Assembly (NCBI GenBank): GCA_029204225.1
Contig: CM055113.1
Location: forward strand, 23,730,357 to 23,794,356
Source: Diphasiastrum complanatum
Taxonomy: Eukaryota > Streptophyta > Lycopodiopsida > Lycopodiales > Lycopodiaceae
Direction of reading: 5' to 3'
Length of the DNA stretch: 64,000 nt
The notes under the pieces are model-generated. The model ran no database searches, was not told the origin of the DNA, and saw nothing but the letters and a program-made list of their open reading frames with translations. The translations under genes were made by a program, and so were the position numbers. Within the stretch, counting starts at the first letter, position 1. Each line of letters starts with the position of its first letter. Positions 46,948-58,608 of this stretch are shown piece by piece.

Positions 46948-47405
46948 ATGAGTCCATAAGTCGTTCTTGCTGCTTTAGGATTTCATATATGGATTCTTGG
47001 ACATTTTGGGTTGCACCTTTATTTTGTTCTAAGCTTTACTTAATAATATGACTGACTTAAATTGAATTTGTGAATATGAATATATTCCAATCTCAAAAGG
47101 AGATAGCCTCATATGTCTAGACCCTTGATTGACCCCTGTGAATGTACATACTTGGAGCCGTTGTGAAATCATATGCAACATTCTAAAGAAAGCTCGATTC
47201 ATCCATGGGCACTTCATATCAACACTGCTGATGAGTCCATAGGCCGTTCTTGCTGCCTTAGGATTTCATATATGGATTCTTTGACATTTTGGGTTGCACC
47301 TATATTTTGTGCAAGAATATATTCCAATCTCAAAAGGAGATAGCCTCATATGTCTAGAGTCCTAGTCCCTTGATTGTGACCCCTTGATTGGCACTTCATA
47401 TCATG
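46948..47405. repeat. Tandem duplication, 283-bp period, second copy internally deleted
   Basis: ATGAGTCCATA, GGATTTCATATATGGATTCT, ACATTTTGGGTTGCACC, ATATATTCCAATCTCAAAAG and TAGCCTCATATGTCTAGA occur in the same order from 46948 and from 47231. The second copy lacks about 50 bp between the third and fourth blocks. Both end near GCACTTCATATCA. Confidence 0.92.
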
Positions 47406-49244
47406 ATTTATACCCTTATTGCTTGTCACTAATTACAGTGTTCAATTGTGAATAATTTTATAATGACTTATGTTACACATTTATTCTTCTGTGTACATTC
47501 CCATGCTTAATCTCTCTTCCTGTTGAAAAAGATCAGTTTTTTAAACTATGGTCTTTAAAGCTTTCAAAATCTCATTTGCTTCTGCTGAAAATGGTAAAAT
47601 TTTGCATGGTCTGACATTTACCTGGAATATAAAGTTTTAAAGACCAGTATATGGCATTGCTGGCTTCAAATTTTCAATGTCTCTTTACTTTTTCACTGTT
47701 GTTGTGCGTGGTGTAGGTGCTCTCTTGTGGCAAAGATTAGCTGGATGGTTTCTAATGCCGTTGCTTAGGTACATTATCTTCAAAGGCATCAGGATTGATG
47801 CACCAGGAGCAAAAGATATCTCGTTCAGAAAAATCAGCGAGATTTTCAGAGAGGTAAATTTCTGGCCTTTTATTTTTTACGTTGCATTTGTTTAACAGGT
47901 CATTCGATTTTTATGTGGGAACCCCATTCACTTCAAATGGGTGTTTGTGTGAGGTAGTACAATTGCTTTGCCAGTGCATTGGAAACTACATGTTAATAGA
48001 TCCAAGAAGTATGAATAGAACGGGTGTTTTGTACACCTTCAGAGAAGTTTTGGTCAAAATACAAGTCTCTATGGAGTTTTTGGCCATTTGAACTTGAAAA
48101 GATGTTCAGTTTTTTGTACTTTCTCAACTCTGAGCGAAGACTCTTTCAAGAAAGACCTTTTTCCAACTACGTGTTAGGCATGCTCACTAGCTAATCCACG
48201 GATCATTTCCTGATCTAATTGATCTGATTTTTCAGTTTCTACAGATGGTTTTTTAACTTCAAAATTTTAGAAGGAACATATTTTTTTCTTATTCTCTAAG
48301 GCAAGCTTGACTTGTAAATGTAAGATGGAAGTAAGTCATGGCACTCCTACATCGCAGTTGTGAAAAAGCTTTGAATTCTAGAGATCATTTGCTCATTTGC
48401 TATTTATGGTCAAACGCAACATGTTCATAACACAAAACGAAGAAAGGAGTCTCATGCCATAAACTTATATTCACTGTTCAGATGTATCTTAATTGTGAGA
48501 CCATATAGCATGGATAATGTTAGGAGACATTACCTGCATCTCGTGGGCGGTGATGATGTGAGTATCGATGTGACACAGTGTGCTATGCTTGATGATGGGA
48601 TGGTCTAAGAGTTTGTGTGTGTCCTCTATAGAGGTAAGTATCACACTTGTTTGATATTTTGCTTGGGAGCTATCCTAGAAGTCCATCTCTGGCTGCTAGG
48701 GGTCAGTCCCCTATCCATAAACCGTACCTCTCGTGACAATGGTAGACCCGCCTGCTTGTTGGCATGATGGTTTGTTAGTGTTAAAATGGGTTTTTATTTA
48801 AATCAGTGCTCTTTTTTATTCTCATTCGAAATTTAGTTCCTCAGCAATTTCTAAATCATTTGTTAGGTTTCATTTTGACAATTATAGACTTGGTAATAGT
48901 AATATTGTTGCTAATGGTTTATCCTTTCTTCCATCATTTATTTTTGCCATTTTTACTACTGCACTTGAATGGCTTAATTTATTGTTTGTGGTTTATCTTC
49001 CATGTCCTGATTTTCAAGAGGTCTATGCTTCTACATTAACACCATCGTCTACACATGATTCGGTCTATCCTGTCGACACCCTTATCATTATGGTTCCCTT
49101 TGTGTTCTTAGTATGTTGAATGTTTGAACAACTTGTCACCTGATGCCCTCTTTCCCCGTTTGGTGGCCACTTTGAGGTTAAAATAATTTTTTCCTTCCTC
49201 ACAGCCCAAATTTAGCTGTCTTTTATGAAAATTTATCTATACCA

Positions 49245-49945
49245 CAGATGTCAGTTTTGCGCTCGTAAAACTACTCCTGAGACAAACTTTTGATGTACTC
49301 CAACCTTGGTCCATTCCTCAACATCAGTGTAACAATATCTCTATGGACTATATCCAGTGGGGTTGTGACTCTTGCATTGTGGTGGTTGATCGTTTCTCCA
49401 AACAGGCTCACATCATACCTGTGTGTAGCAAGGTTAGTGTACAGCAATGTGCTTGGCTTTTTGTTATCAAGGACATTTCAGCTGCATGGACTTACTAGAT
49501 ATTCTCGAGGATTGAGATTCCAAATTTACTTCAAAACTTCGGACAAAGCTTATATGCAATCTTAATATCGAGGTACTGACCAGTAGTGCTTTCTGTTTTG
49601 CAGCCAGTGGATAGTTAGAGGTCTCTTAAGCATACACTAGAGGGTTACTTGCACCATCATGTATCTCCCACTGGATGAGATTGGTACCAACATTTATGTT
49701 TTGGTAGAGTATAGCTGTATAGCTTTGTTAGCTGTTACCTTTGTTAGCTCTACTATAGGGCTATCTCCTTTCCTGCTTGCTCATGGTTATAGCCAATTGT
49801 ATCTTTGCCTATTGAGGATGGTCATGTCACTATTGCTTCACTCATGTCTTATGCTTGTGAGATTATTGATCAAGCTAGCACTCATTTACAAGGGATCAAG
49901 CAATGGGTCCAAAAACCATAGTGGATAGTAATAGACAACATGTTG
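49245..49945 (+). mobile_element. Ty3/gypsy integrase relic, left part
   Basis: Translation shows CQFCARKTTPE, LQPWSIPQ, ISMDYI and IVVVVDRFSKQAHIIPV, the zinc finger end, linker and core start of a gypsy integrase, with a short gap where the strand of conserved residues is lost. A later piece (STIGLSPFLLAHGY, near 49.75 kb) fits the region after the core glutamate. It is interrupted by stops. The matching downstream part is at 51.0-51.42 kb. It lies in the large intron of the GST-like gene. Confidence 0.75.
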
Positions 49946-50603
49946 AAGGGGTGAGATAGATACCCGTTCTGAGCATTTGGCTGCGGTACGTTCCGTTCCA
50001 CATGTACGGAACGAGGTACCTTTATTTTTTCTCTGTATATGCACTCCTGCAAAAAATTCATCAAAAGAATTCAGAATCTGCCTGCGATCCCACCTCTCCA
50101 AACAAAATTTGCAGTGAAACAAAAATGAGCTCAAGAACACTCTCTCAAACACTTTCAAGTACGAAAAGGTGGAGAGTTGAATGGTTAAGGTTAGTGATTA
50201 GTCCTCTTAACAAAATATCAAAGAACATTATACGAGATCCATAAAAACAATCAACTCTGATTTGTAAGGTGACAATGGGATGAATGTTGAGATGACACTG
50301 CAACAAAAGTATGCTGACTTTCCTTTTTTCTCTGGTCAGAATTGAGGTGTAAGTTTTTACTTCAGTTTTCTTGGGACAACGAACTGAAAGGAAAGTACTT
50401 TGGCTGGTAGCTGGTTGGGCAAGGCTAATTACTTGACAAAGACTGAGTGAATGACCTACCAAGTTCCAGGATTCTGATATGCTAAAAATTCTGATATTCT
50501 GATATCGAAATTGTATCTTTTTGCAAAATCTTGCAAAGAAAAAGAACAATTACATCTGCGTTCTGAAAAAAAATATTGGGTCATGTTCCATTTCACGTAT
50601 TAT

Positions 50604-50728
50604 GGAAGGGGCTGGGTAGAGGCCATTCTGCCCGGTAAGGATTTCCAGAATTTTTTTAGGCGAGGCTTGAGCCTAAAAAAATTCTGGAAATCCTTACCGG
50701 GCAAAATGGCCTCTACCCGGCCCCTTCC
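50604..50728. repeat. Near-perfect inverted repeat, 58-bp arms, 9-bp loop
   Basis: Arms 50604-50661 and 50671-50728 pair at 56 of 58 positions. Both differences are C/T transitions, one allowing a G-U wobble in the + strand RNA. The left arm begins GGAAGGGGCTGGGTAGAGGC and the loop is GAGGCTTGA. Transcription on either strand would give one long hairpin, a possible small-RNA source. Confidence 0.95.
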
Positions 50729-50759
50729 AATGCATAATGGATTTTTGGACCCTTTTTAA

Positions 50760-50864
50760 ACCAATCTTTTGCTGCCACGTGGCATGCACAACCAGAATCA
50801 GCACTAAAAAATTTGAGACCAATCTGATGCTGCCATGTGGCAGACGAAAGCAGAATCTGCACTA
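50760..50864. repeat. Tandem duplication, 58-bp period, with CACGTG palindrome
   Basis: ACCAATCTTTTGCTGCCACG and ACCAATCTGATGCTGCCATG start two units that continue to AGAATCAGCACTA and AGAATCTGCACTA. The first unit has TGCCACGTGGCA (a G-box core). Confidence 0.9.
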
Positions 50865-50999
50865 ATTTTTTTTTAAAAAAAAACAGGTGACTATTCTGCT
50901 TTTTAATCTGTTCAGAAATGGGCAGAATAGTCACCAAAAATCCATCACGCGTTTGGAATGCCCGTTCCGTATGCTTTCTGAAACGGAATGGGCAAGTAT

Positions 51000-51420
51000 G
51001 GGGGTGACCATGTTCTTTTGCGGCATAGCTGCGCTCGATGTCACTTTGTTCAGGGATGGGGTGACTCTAAGAAGCTTGCAGCACCCTATTATGGCCTTTC
51101 TAGACACTTGAGTGTTCGAGTCCTGTTACATATTGCTTACAGCTGCAACCTACCGCTAGATCCTGTAATGTCCTTGATGTGAGCTTATTGCGTGTTGCTA
51201 TAGTGCCCAAGGATCCTTGGGATGCTATTATAGATGATCCAAAGCCCTTTCCATTCCTACTAGCCACTAGTACATTTGGTGCAGGCGATAGCTTTACTGT
51301 TTGGTACAGTGGGATGGTCGGTCTATTGAAGAGGCTGCTTGGGAGCCCATTGTTGTTCTCTATCACACATCTACCATTCAACTGTAGGATACACTGATTC
51401 ACATACTGGGTCAAGATGTT
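51000..51420 (+). mobile_element. Ty3/gypsy integrase C-terminus and chromodomain-like relic, right part
   Basis: The translation gives KKLAAPYYG near 51.08 kb, then a VSLLRVAIVPKDP stretch near 51.18 kb. With a frame change, VLVQWDGRSIEEAAWEP follows near 51.30-51.35 kb, the typical gypsy chromodomain-type ending. This completes the integrase relic begun at 49.25 kb. A stop and frame changes show it is dead. Confidence 0.75.
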
Positions 51421-51424
51421 GCTG

Positions 51425-52915
51425 CTCCCTTTACTTGATGTGTTTTATGTACGCCATGATACTGCTTAATTATGCCCACATTATGCGGGGTGTTATGGGC
51501 ATCCAGTTCATATATTCCTGCTTTTACTTTTCAGTGCTACCTTTACTTCAAAACCAGTGTTACATTTACCTAACTTTTAGACCAGCGCGATTTTGATCCC
51601 ACATGTTCTGTTTTCTTTCATGTACTGGTGGGCGCAATATATTACCTACTTTATTGGTTTTTAGAAACTAGTACATTAGGGCCTAGATTAGGGATTGCCT
51701 AGTACTATAATCTGGTGATTATTTCATCATTTTCCTACCTTTTGATGTTGAGATTGCTTTACCTCTTCATGGGGGACTCTTTCTTTTGCTTTTAGGGCTT
51801 TAGGCAGTACTGGCATTTACGATAAATGGAATAACTCGCATCCCAACAAAGGTTTGCATAGACCAAACTCAAGAATCCGTTAGAATGACTCCATTCGATT
51901 TGTATCAACTGGGTCCATATCAAAGGTAGATACTAGAGATAACCTGAGTACAATATAATTACGAGCTTTATGAGATCTCCTTTAGTTATCTCAGGTAAAG
52001 AAGATTACCTAGACAACTGTTGGAGATTGTAGGCTTGAGTTTAATTTATTAGCTTCTTCAATTTTTCTTTGATTCATTCAAAATAATAATAAAGAGTGCT
52101 GTACAATGCCTTTGGAATATTCTAGATGATTTGTAATTAAATTCAAGAGAAAGAGGGAGCTAATTATTGTACCGTGGTTGTTCTTTCTGTAAGTCCATCT
52201 ATTTCTTGAGGATCATATATGCTTACATACTATGTGACGTCGTAAAGTGCACAGGTTAATTTATTGATTGTGTAACTATGAGATTTTCATCGTATACATT
52301 GAATGGAAGTAGGTATTGAAAGAGGCCACTCAACTTGTTGATCCTCCTTTCAGATTGTTATGCACGCATTCTCATTGTAGATTCGATCCTAGAAATTGTT
52401 GTGGCATTTAGCAGACTTGTAACTGTTATGATCAATTACAGCCTTTGGTTAATTCAGCTATTTAATTTATGGTTTCTCAGTCGTCATTATTTGAGAGAGC
52501 ATAGTATTGATCGATGATGATGTGTTTTATGATAGATTACGCCTACCGGAAAGACGTTAATAAAGCTTGCTAGCCCTCTATCTCTGTCTCTGTCTCTATC
52601 TCTGAAAATGACGCACCCTTCTCAGTTGCTCTTTGCCGTCCATCATCTTAGTCCTTCAGTTCAGTCCATGTGTTGTAGCGCTTTGCGCTTCACTTGTAAC
52701 AAACACTTCAATTTTTTGTAATTTGAAAATTTTACACCGTTATCTTATGATTTCTGGTTATGCTCAGGACTCTTCTTCCTGTCCCAGGTCAGGGCTACAT
52801 TCATAAATCATTGCTGCTGACCCTTGGAAAAAAGATTTTAATCATAATAAACGTTATGGTTGGTCAGGAATTGTAGCTTATTCTTTGAAAATGTCATGCA
52901 AAATCTACAGCCTTC
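51425..52915. other. Intronic stretch without recognised content
   Basis: Part of the 6 kb intron of the GST-like gene. It was read for the missing GST exon (a G-[DN]-x-[FY]-[ST]-AADL core) without success. A short CTCTGTCTCTATCTC run lies at 52.58 kb. Confidence 0.5.
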
Positions 52916-52919
52916 CTCA

Positions 52920-53440
52920 AACTCTTCCTCAGGCAATGGCCACTTTCAGCCGAGAGAGCATACACAAGGTCTTATGGGATATGTGTTGTCTTGCCTGTGA
53001 CTATGGTATGGTCCTTTTAAATTTAATCGTGTTCACAAGTATGAAGGTCTTTTAGATCTTATTCACACTGATATATGTGGGACCGTGCAGCCTCCTTTTA
53101 TAGGGGTAGCTAAATATTTACATTCATGGATGATTTTTTTAGAAGAACATTCATATATTTCTTGAAGTTCAAATCAAAAGCATTCAAGTTTTTCAAACAG
53201 TTCAAAGAAACTGCTAAAACTCAAACTTTAAAGAAGGTCAAGGCTTTATTTGGTGGTGGATGTGAATTTATGTCTAATGAGTTAAAAGAATACTGCAAGA
53301 TCAATGGCAATAATTAGTAGTATACCACCAGCTATACACCTCAGTGTAATGGTGTGCTGTTGAGCTGAAGAATTGTACACTCATCAACAGTGCAAAGAGT
53401 ATGCTAAATCATGTCTCATTTCCAAAGCATTTGTAGGTAG
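52920..53440 (+). mobile_element. Ty1/copia integrase relic
   Basis: Translation shows YEGLLDLIHTDICGTVQPP, then in a shifted frame YFLKFKSKAFKFFKQFKE, GGCEFMSNELKEYCKINGNN and, degraded, YTPQCNG near 53.34 kb. These are the start, first acidic residue area and PQQNG box of a copia integrase. No reverse transcriptase follows. It is a separate, older insertion than the one at 21-25 kb. Confidence 0.82.
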
Positions 53441-55045
53441 GAAGTGGTGATCACAACAACAGATCATTCAAAATTGAAGTACAACCAAGGCGGTGGTGGA
53501 CAAATTATCGGACACCACCAATTAAAGTTGAGGAAATATCTGAAGTTTAGAAAGAGATTAATCTTATTCATCCAGACAAAGAACTTTGGGTATATAAGCT
53601 ACCTTGGCATGTGATATATGGTTTTTCTGTGCCATATTACACAGAATAAAAACTGTTTTTCTGTTAGAGTGCCAGAAAAATCATTATGATGCTTTGATAA
53701 GAGTAAGATTCAAAGAGTTTTGTGATTGATAGGCAATGTACCTCGTGTTCAAAGTACCCAGGGAGTGTTAAATGGAAGGCAAGTGACGAGAATTTCAAGA
53801 GATTTTATGATGTGCCATTTTATGATAACATAGGAGATATAGATTCTTTTCTCATGCATTAACTTTTGAGATTTGTGGTTCATGTCTAATTTCCATCCTT
53901 GTGAGCAGGTACGGATGTTGGTCGCCACCAATAGAGGAAGTCCCAAAAGCAATGGCAGAGATCCAGAGAACTCTGCGAGAAACGCCCGCAGGAAAAGTAA
54001 GATCAATAGCTCCTTTTTGTAATATGATTGTTGTCATCATACATGTCATTGATACATGAAATTGTAGATGCAAGCAAACAACTGATGATGAATTGAAAAC
54101 ATGGGCTGTTATGTTTCGGTGATAAATTTGAATTAAAGATTTCTGTTCTAGTGGATGACAAGTCATATCAGCTTAGTTTGAAGCTTGAAAATTGAAATAT
54201 GCAAGACTCGTGTCTATGTATGAGCATCAAAACCTCAAAACCAAACGTAATGCGTATTATGTAAAAGGCCTTTTATTTTTTAGATTTATGTGGAACCTTT
54301 CACAGGAAATTTTCAAATCTAGAGAGCCCAAGAAAAATAGTCAAGAAACTCTGACAATTTTGTTCTATTGACAATTTTGTCCTACTAGACATGAGGAAAA
54401 AATCCTCAAAGCAAGAGAAATAACCAGGCCAAATGATCTAAAGAGTTGCACATTACGTGTTTTGAATTGAGCATCATCCATTTATTTCCACAATTGTGAT
54501 ACAATAAATTCCTTGCTAGCTAGCTTTAGCACCTGGATTACAAGACTTAATTGCTCAACTTGTTATGTTTGTGATGCAGATTTACACAAACACATTTTCT
54601 ATGGTTGTCTTATGTTTGCCTTAATAGGTGATTTCAAGTGTCTGTAGCGTAACTGTTGTTGGATAATGCTGGTTATAGTTGTATATTATTTCTATGGTCT
54701 TTGTAATGCTTTTTCAAGTCATAAGAGAGCTGAGGTAGCGTTTGAATCTACTTATAACATGCTCGTAGGTTTTAAGATACATATGTAGGTTTTGTAGCAA
54801 CAGGAAGCATCTCTCTAATAGCTGCATTGATGAAATTGTCAAGTTTGTTATATCAGTTTTGTACCAAACACTAGTTTTGTTTGCAAGAAAACTCACAGTT
54901 TACTGGATTGTATATGAAATTCAGCCTGTTGCCTGTCATATAACGACTGATGAAATCTGAATCTTTTTGCTGGTTCTAGCATATAATAAAACTTTATCAA
55001 AGTCATCGCAAGGAGGTGATTGGGCAGGCGCTCAGAGTCACATAA

Positions 55046-57460
55046 CAGCCTACATGCATGGCGAGTAAGATGAATTGGTACTGGAAGATGCCTCTTGTTC
55101 TCTTGTTCTCTTGTTCGTGTCCTGAAGGATTTGAGTATCGATAAGAAGAGGTGATTGGGCTGCTTTGGGCATAGAACCTGGCCTATAGTTTTTAGCTTCT
55201 AGAATTCTCTGTTGAACATTTGTGTTATTCTGGAAGCACAATACATAACAGAATTCTTTGAGTGCATATACAATTGGCGTCTGTTTTGCTCCTTATGGTT
55301 CTTTTGTAGTCATTCCTATTAGAATCTTCAAGCTCCTATTTCATTTTGTGTGTGCATTTCTTCATTGGATCAAGCAGAACCGTGAAAACATGTCTTTGAG
55401 ATAGGTTTCCATTCATATATTTTTAACAGATGCCTGTCACAAAGGCAATGCATTATTTGACAGTGTGTTGATAACAATGAGCATGTGGAATAACTTGGAA
55501 TCGTGGTTTTTGCATTCAAGCCACTCACATCCTGATGAATAGTGAAAAGTTTTTCCATTATTATATTAGGGCAGTTGCGAGAAAGTTGCCACAATTTACA
55601 CCAACCAAAGACAGCTCTTGGACTTTCTCATGAAAACTTTTTTGTGAAATACAAGCAATAAATGCCTGTGCCTAAAACCTGTAAATCGGCATGCCAAGTT
55701 TAGTTCTGGAGACACACATCATCATACGAGAAATTAACGAATTAGGCAAAACGAGCCAAATTTAGTTGGTAACCAGAGGGGAATCCTCTACCAAACCAAA
55801 AGTATGTGTTTATAAACCTAACAAGCCTAAACAATAAAATTCTCACTTTCACATTACAAGCATAAGTCTGCTCGTAATGTTTTCGTATGGTGATCAACCA
55901 AACAATACAAGTTTTGCACCAAATTGAGGAGAATAAGCTCACTTACATCCATCCACAACAACAACCATGTAAGAACATGGGCATTCTCGTGGGAACTATA
56001 GGTGTCTACACTTATTCTCAGTTGTTATCCATTTCGCAATTTAATGTTGCAATGTATGGCAAGGTTTTTGAATGGCACTTAAAATGAGAAGTGCATCACT
56101 AATTATTTCAGACTATTTAAATATTTATAATATCCTCTCATGTACATGCCCCCCAGATTTTTAACCAAAGGCCAAATTCAACTGAAAACCAAGTCAAAAC
56201 GTAAGAAACGACGATAGGGAACCCGTGTTCATCATGGTAAGTCAAGTCCCATATTTCATCGTTCGCTGTTTTTTGTCTAAAGATCAACACTTGTAATTGT
56301 TACTATCTTTTTTCTTTTTTCTTTTTTGTTTTTTCTGATGTAAGTTGCCATCCATTATGTATGTTGGAGTGGCCAAACCCAATTCGGTGGACTTTATCTC
56401 AATACTTTATGTTTTGAAGTTCTATCAAAAGTATCATGACTTATCATCACACCGACCAGCAGAAGTTAGAGCAATGTTCTTGTAGGAAATATAGTTGAGA
56501 CTAGTAATTTCCCATAACTTGTAGCTGATTTTTCCATATGAAGTACATTAACTTCTTGCATTACTTACAAGTTGAATTGTAGATTCATGTAACTTCCACA
56601 AGCTTTATCGGGGTTCGGCTCATGCAGAACACACTTTTTTATATATATATATATCACATTCCATGAGTATTTTCTTAATTCATTTAAGCGATCCAAAACA
56701 GCAAACCAGAAAGAAGTTCGAGTTCTTGTTTCGGTTAAACCAAGTCAACCATTAAGCTCTTTTTTCAAAAAGCAAACCTGTACTCGGTCGACGAGTGGGC
56801 CAAAGAGTAGTGTAAATTATCCATAACTTCGTAAGACTACTTCAAAATGGTTAATTTTTGCCATTTAAAGTAACCATACCCACCGTTTTTTGCCAGACAC
56901 GTAGCAGAAGATGAAAACACATAAACTACGAAAGTAACAGACAACGTAAAGCCACAGGTAAAAAGCCTGCGAACCAAAAAAACAAAAACAGCTAACAACC
57001 ATACAAGGTTAGTATGTACATAAACGCAGGCACAGACAAAGGTAGCAAAGGCCATGGAAACGATTACATTCACAGGAAAAACCAAGACCAGGCCAGGACC
57101 AGGCCAGAGGTAGGCAAGCAATCAACCAGCCAGCGAACGAGTTAGCAAAAAACAAGCAACACCCCGCACAGCACAAGGCAGGGTGCGCGCAGACCAGAGA
57201 GAACAAGAAAGAGAGAGAGAGAGCAGCAGAGCAGCAGCACGAAATCAACAGGACCAAGAAAATTAAATAACTAAAGGACAACTATAACTAACTAACATCC
57301 AAGCAAGCAAGCAAAAAAAACCGCAGGAGAGGTACAGAACACACACAGAAGAACAACAAATATCACAACGGGAACAATAGACGAAATAGCAACAAAGCAA
57401 AATAACTAGTTAATAGCCGGAAATTAAGTTAAGCAATTAACCGTCAAAATTACAACCATC
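55046..57460. other. Intergenic stretch without a recognised gene
   Basis: Follows the stop of the GST-like gene. Short open frames have no domain features. A TA run lies at 56.64 kb and a GCAA/GAGA-rich simple zone at 57.17-57.31 kb. Confidence 0.5.
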
Positions 57461-57467
57461 GACCAAG

Positions 57468-58071
57468 TCAGAGTCTTACGGTAGACCATATCAAAACCGG
57501 ATTATTTGGAGCCTTATCTAATCCACAAATATAGAAATGTTCCAACAGCCAGTTACGTTCCCTTTCAAGAGCAAGGAAGTCAATTTTTCTGTCACTAAAT
57601 CCCCCACAATCTGTCTCTTCCAACTTATTAAGAGTATTCTGTTTAAAAATGTCTAACATATCTGAATTTACAGAAAATCCTAATCTGTCTGCTAATTCAA
57701 ACCAGACAATTTCAAGAGCGCAGTAAGCTTCTGCCACAATGGGCTCTCTCGTTGGAATATGATTTAGGCCTTTTTTCACTTCATTCTAAAGCCCAAAAAT
57801 TGACAACCAGATCAGTGTTGTAAGTCACGATATGGTTCCAAGATTTATGTAAGAAAGAAGTCAATCTCTTGCTATTATTACAAATACAAGTCAACTGGTT
57901 ACTAAGGCTATAATGACAAAAAGTATCTATAGGCTTGTACAATAAAGAGGATAAGTTAGTTGTAAACCTCCATCCAAATTTAATAGCATTCCAAGCGTCT
58001 TCATCAAAGGTGATCTTACAAACGTCTAACATTCCCTTAAAAAAAGTTCTAATAGGGAATGTTTTTTTCAT
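57468..58071 (-). pseudogene. Possible Penelope-like element, N-terminal part of reverse transcriptase region
   Basis: Two minus-strand frames join across one extra base near 57783. The first (58071-57781) ends with CICNNSKRLTSF, then NHIVTYNTDLVVN. The second (57779-57468) gives EVKKGLNHIPTREP, then ERNWLLEHFYICGLDKAPNN and PVLIW. A CxC motif, H-[IV]-x-T-x-DL, a GLN-[HF] box and a later [VL]DKAPNN-x-V segment resemble, in order, the conserved N-terminal region of Penelope-like reverse transcriptases. The catalytic domain and GIY-YIG nuclease are absent; the sequence after 57468 is unrelated. The call is from pattern memory only. It might instead be an unrecognised host gene. Confidence 0.4.
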
Positions 58072-58508
58072 TTTGTTTTTGGATTTTTGTTTGGCATTTT
58101 TTTTTGGGTCATTTTTTTTTTAGTGTTTTTGGTCCTGCCTTACAGGCAGGGGCACATAGTAAACAGAACAAAAAATTGACATGCTTGTGGTTTAATTAAT
58201 TCTCAAAATTTTTATTTTTAATATGTAGTTTAATCTATAAAAATGCCACTTATTTAAAAAAAACTTTTTAAATACATTTGTGTAGTTTTAGGCAGGAATG
58301 TTTATAATGTGTTATTACGGATAATTTTGTGTGTGTTGTCTCTGCCTCACGTTTCTTGCCATTGCCAGGGGCTTCAGTGTCACTGCATGCAACAGTTTCT
58401 ATGTGAGACCACAGTTTTCTTTGGGAGACGAAGCGAATGGCTGTTTTGCGAGAAATGTGTTCATGCTGCAGTCTCAGCAATCTCATGTTCTGTGGTTTCA
58501 TACTAGTT

Positions 58509-58608
58509 CGGAGGTTTTGCCTGGTTGATCTTCGGAGATTTTGCCTGGTTGATCTTGTTCTTCCAAAAGAGTTTGGCTGATCTTGTTCTTCCAAAAGAGT
58601 TTGGCTGA
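58509..58608. repeat. Two adjacent tandem duplications (24 bp and 28 bp)
   Basis: CGGAGGTTTTGCCTGGTTGA plus TCTT at 58509-58532 repeats at 58533-58556 with one change. GTTCTTCCAAAAGAGTTTGG plus CTGATCTT at 58557-58584 repeats at 58585-58608 with its last bases missing. All units end in a GATCTT-type word. Confidence 0.95.

Larger units (their letters stand above)
49945..51000. mobile_element. Unclassified ~1 kb non-autonomous element inserted in the gypsy relic
   Basis: The gypsy integrase stops at about 49.93 kb and its C-terminal part resumes at about 51.0 kb, so the DNA between is an insertion. Its ends are rich in GTTCCG: CCCGTTCTGAGCAT and TACGTTCCGTTCC at the left, CCCGTTCCGTATGC and AAACGGAATGGGCAAG at the right, forming an imperfect inverted pair. 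Inside are an imperfect palindrome (49985-50020), the long hairpin (50604-50728), a 58-bp tandem duplication (50760-50864) and a 14-bp inverted repeat (50886-50935). No protein was recognised and no target-site duplication is certain. Confidence 0.6.
43675..55045 (+). pseudogene. Glutathione S-transferase-like gene, seven recognised exons, probably inactive
   Basis: Exons 43675-43761, 43868-43947, 44073-44239, 46415-46510, 47717-47853, 53909-53996 and 54980-55045 (stop) have GT/AG borders. The first five join in phase. They encode a thioredoxin-like half (PPAPSHYCEK, TRWALDRAGVLYTEDKHLPL, QDSNDILHYADK) and helical-half pieces (GPHVRRWAYFYLLY, DISFRKISEIFRE, SPPIEEVPKAMAEIQ, ETPAGK, LYQSHRKEVIGQAL). 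SHYCEK is the usual start-of-helix active-site area, so the family would conjugate or reduce with glutathione. A TAA at 44182-44184 interrupts exon three just before NWLYPAE. The exon for the conserved helix-six core, expected between 47.85 and 53.91 kb, was not found; that 6 kb gap is filled with transposon relics. The start exon is unresolved. It could still be expressed as a truncated product, but decay seems likelier. Confidence 0.75.
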
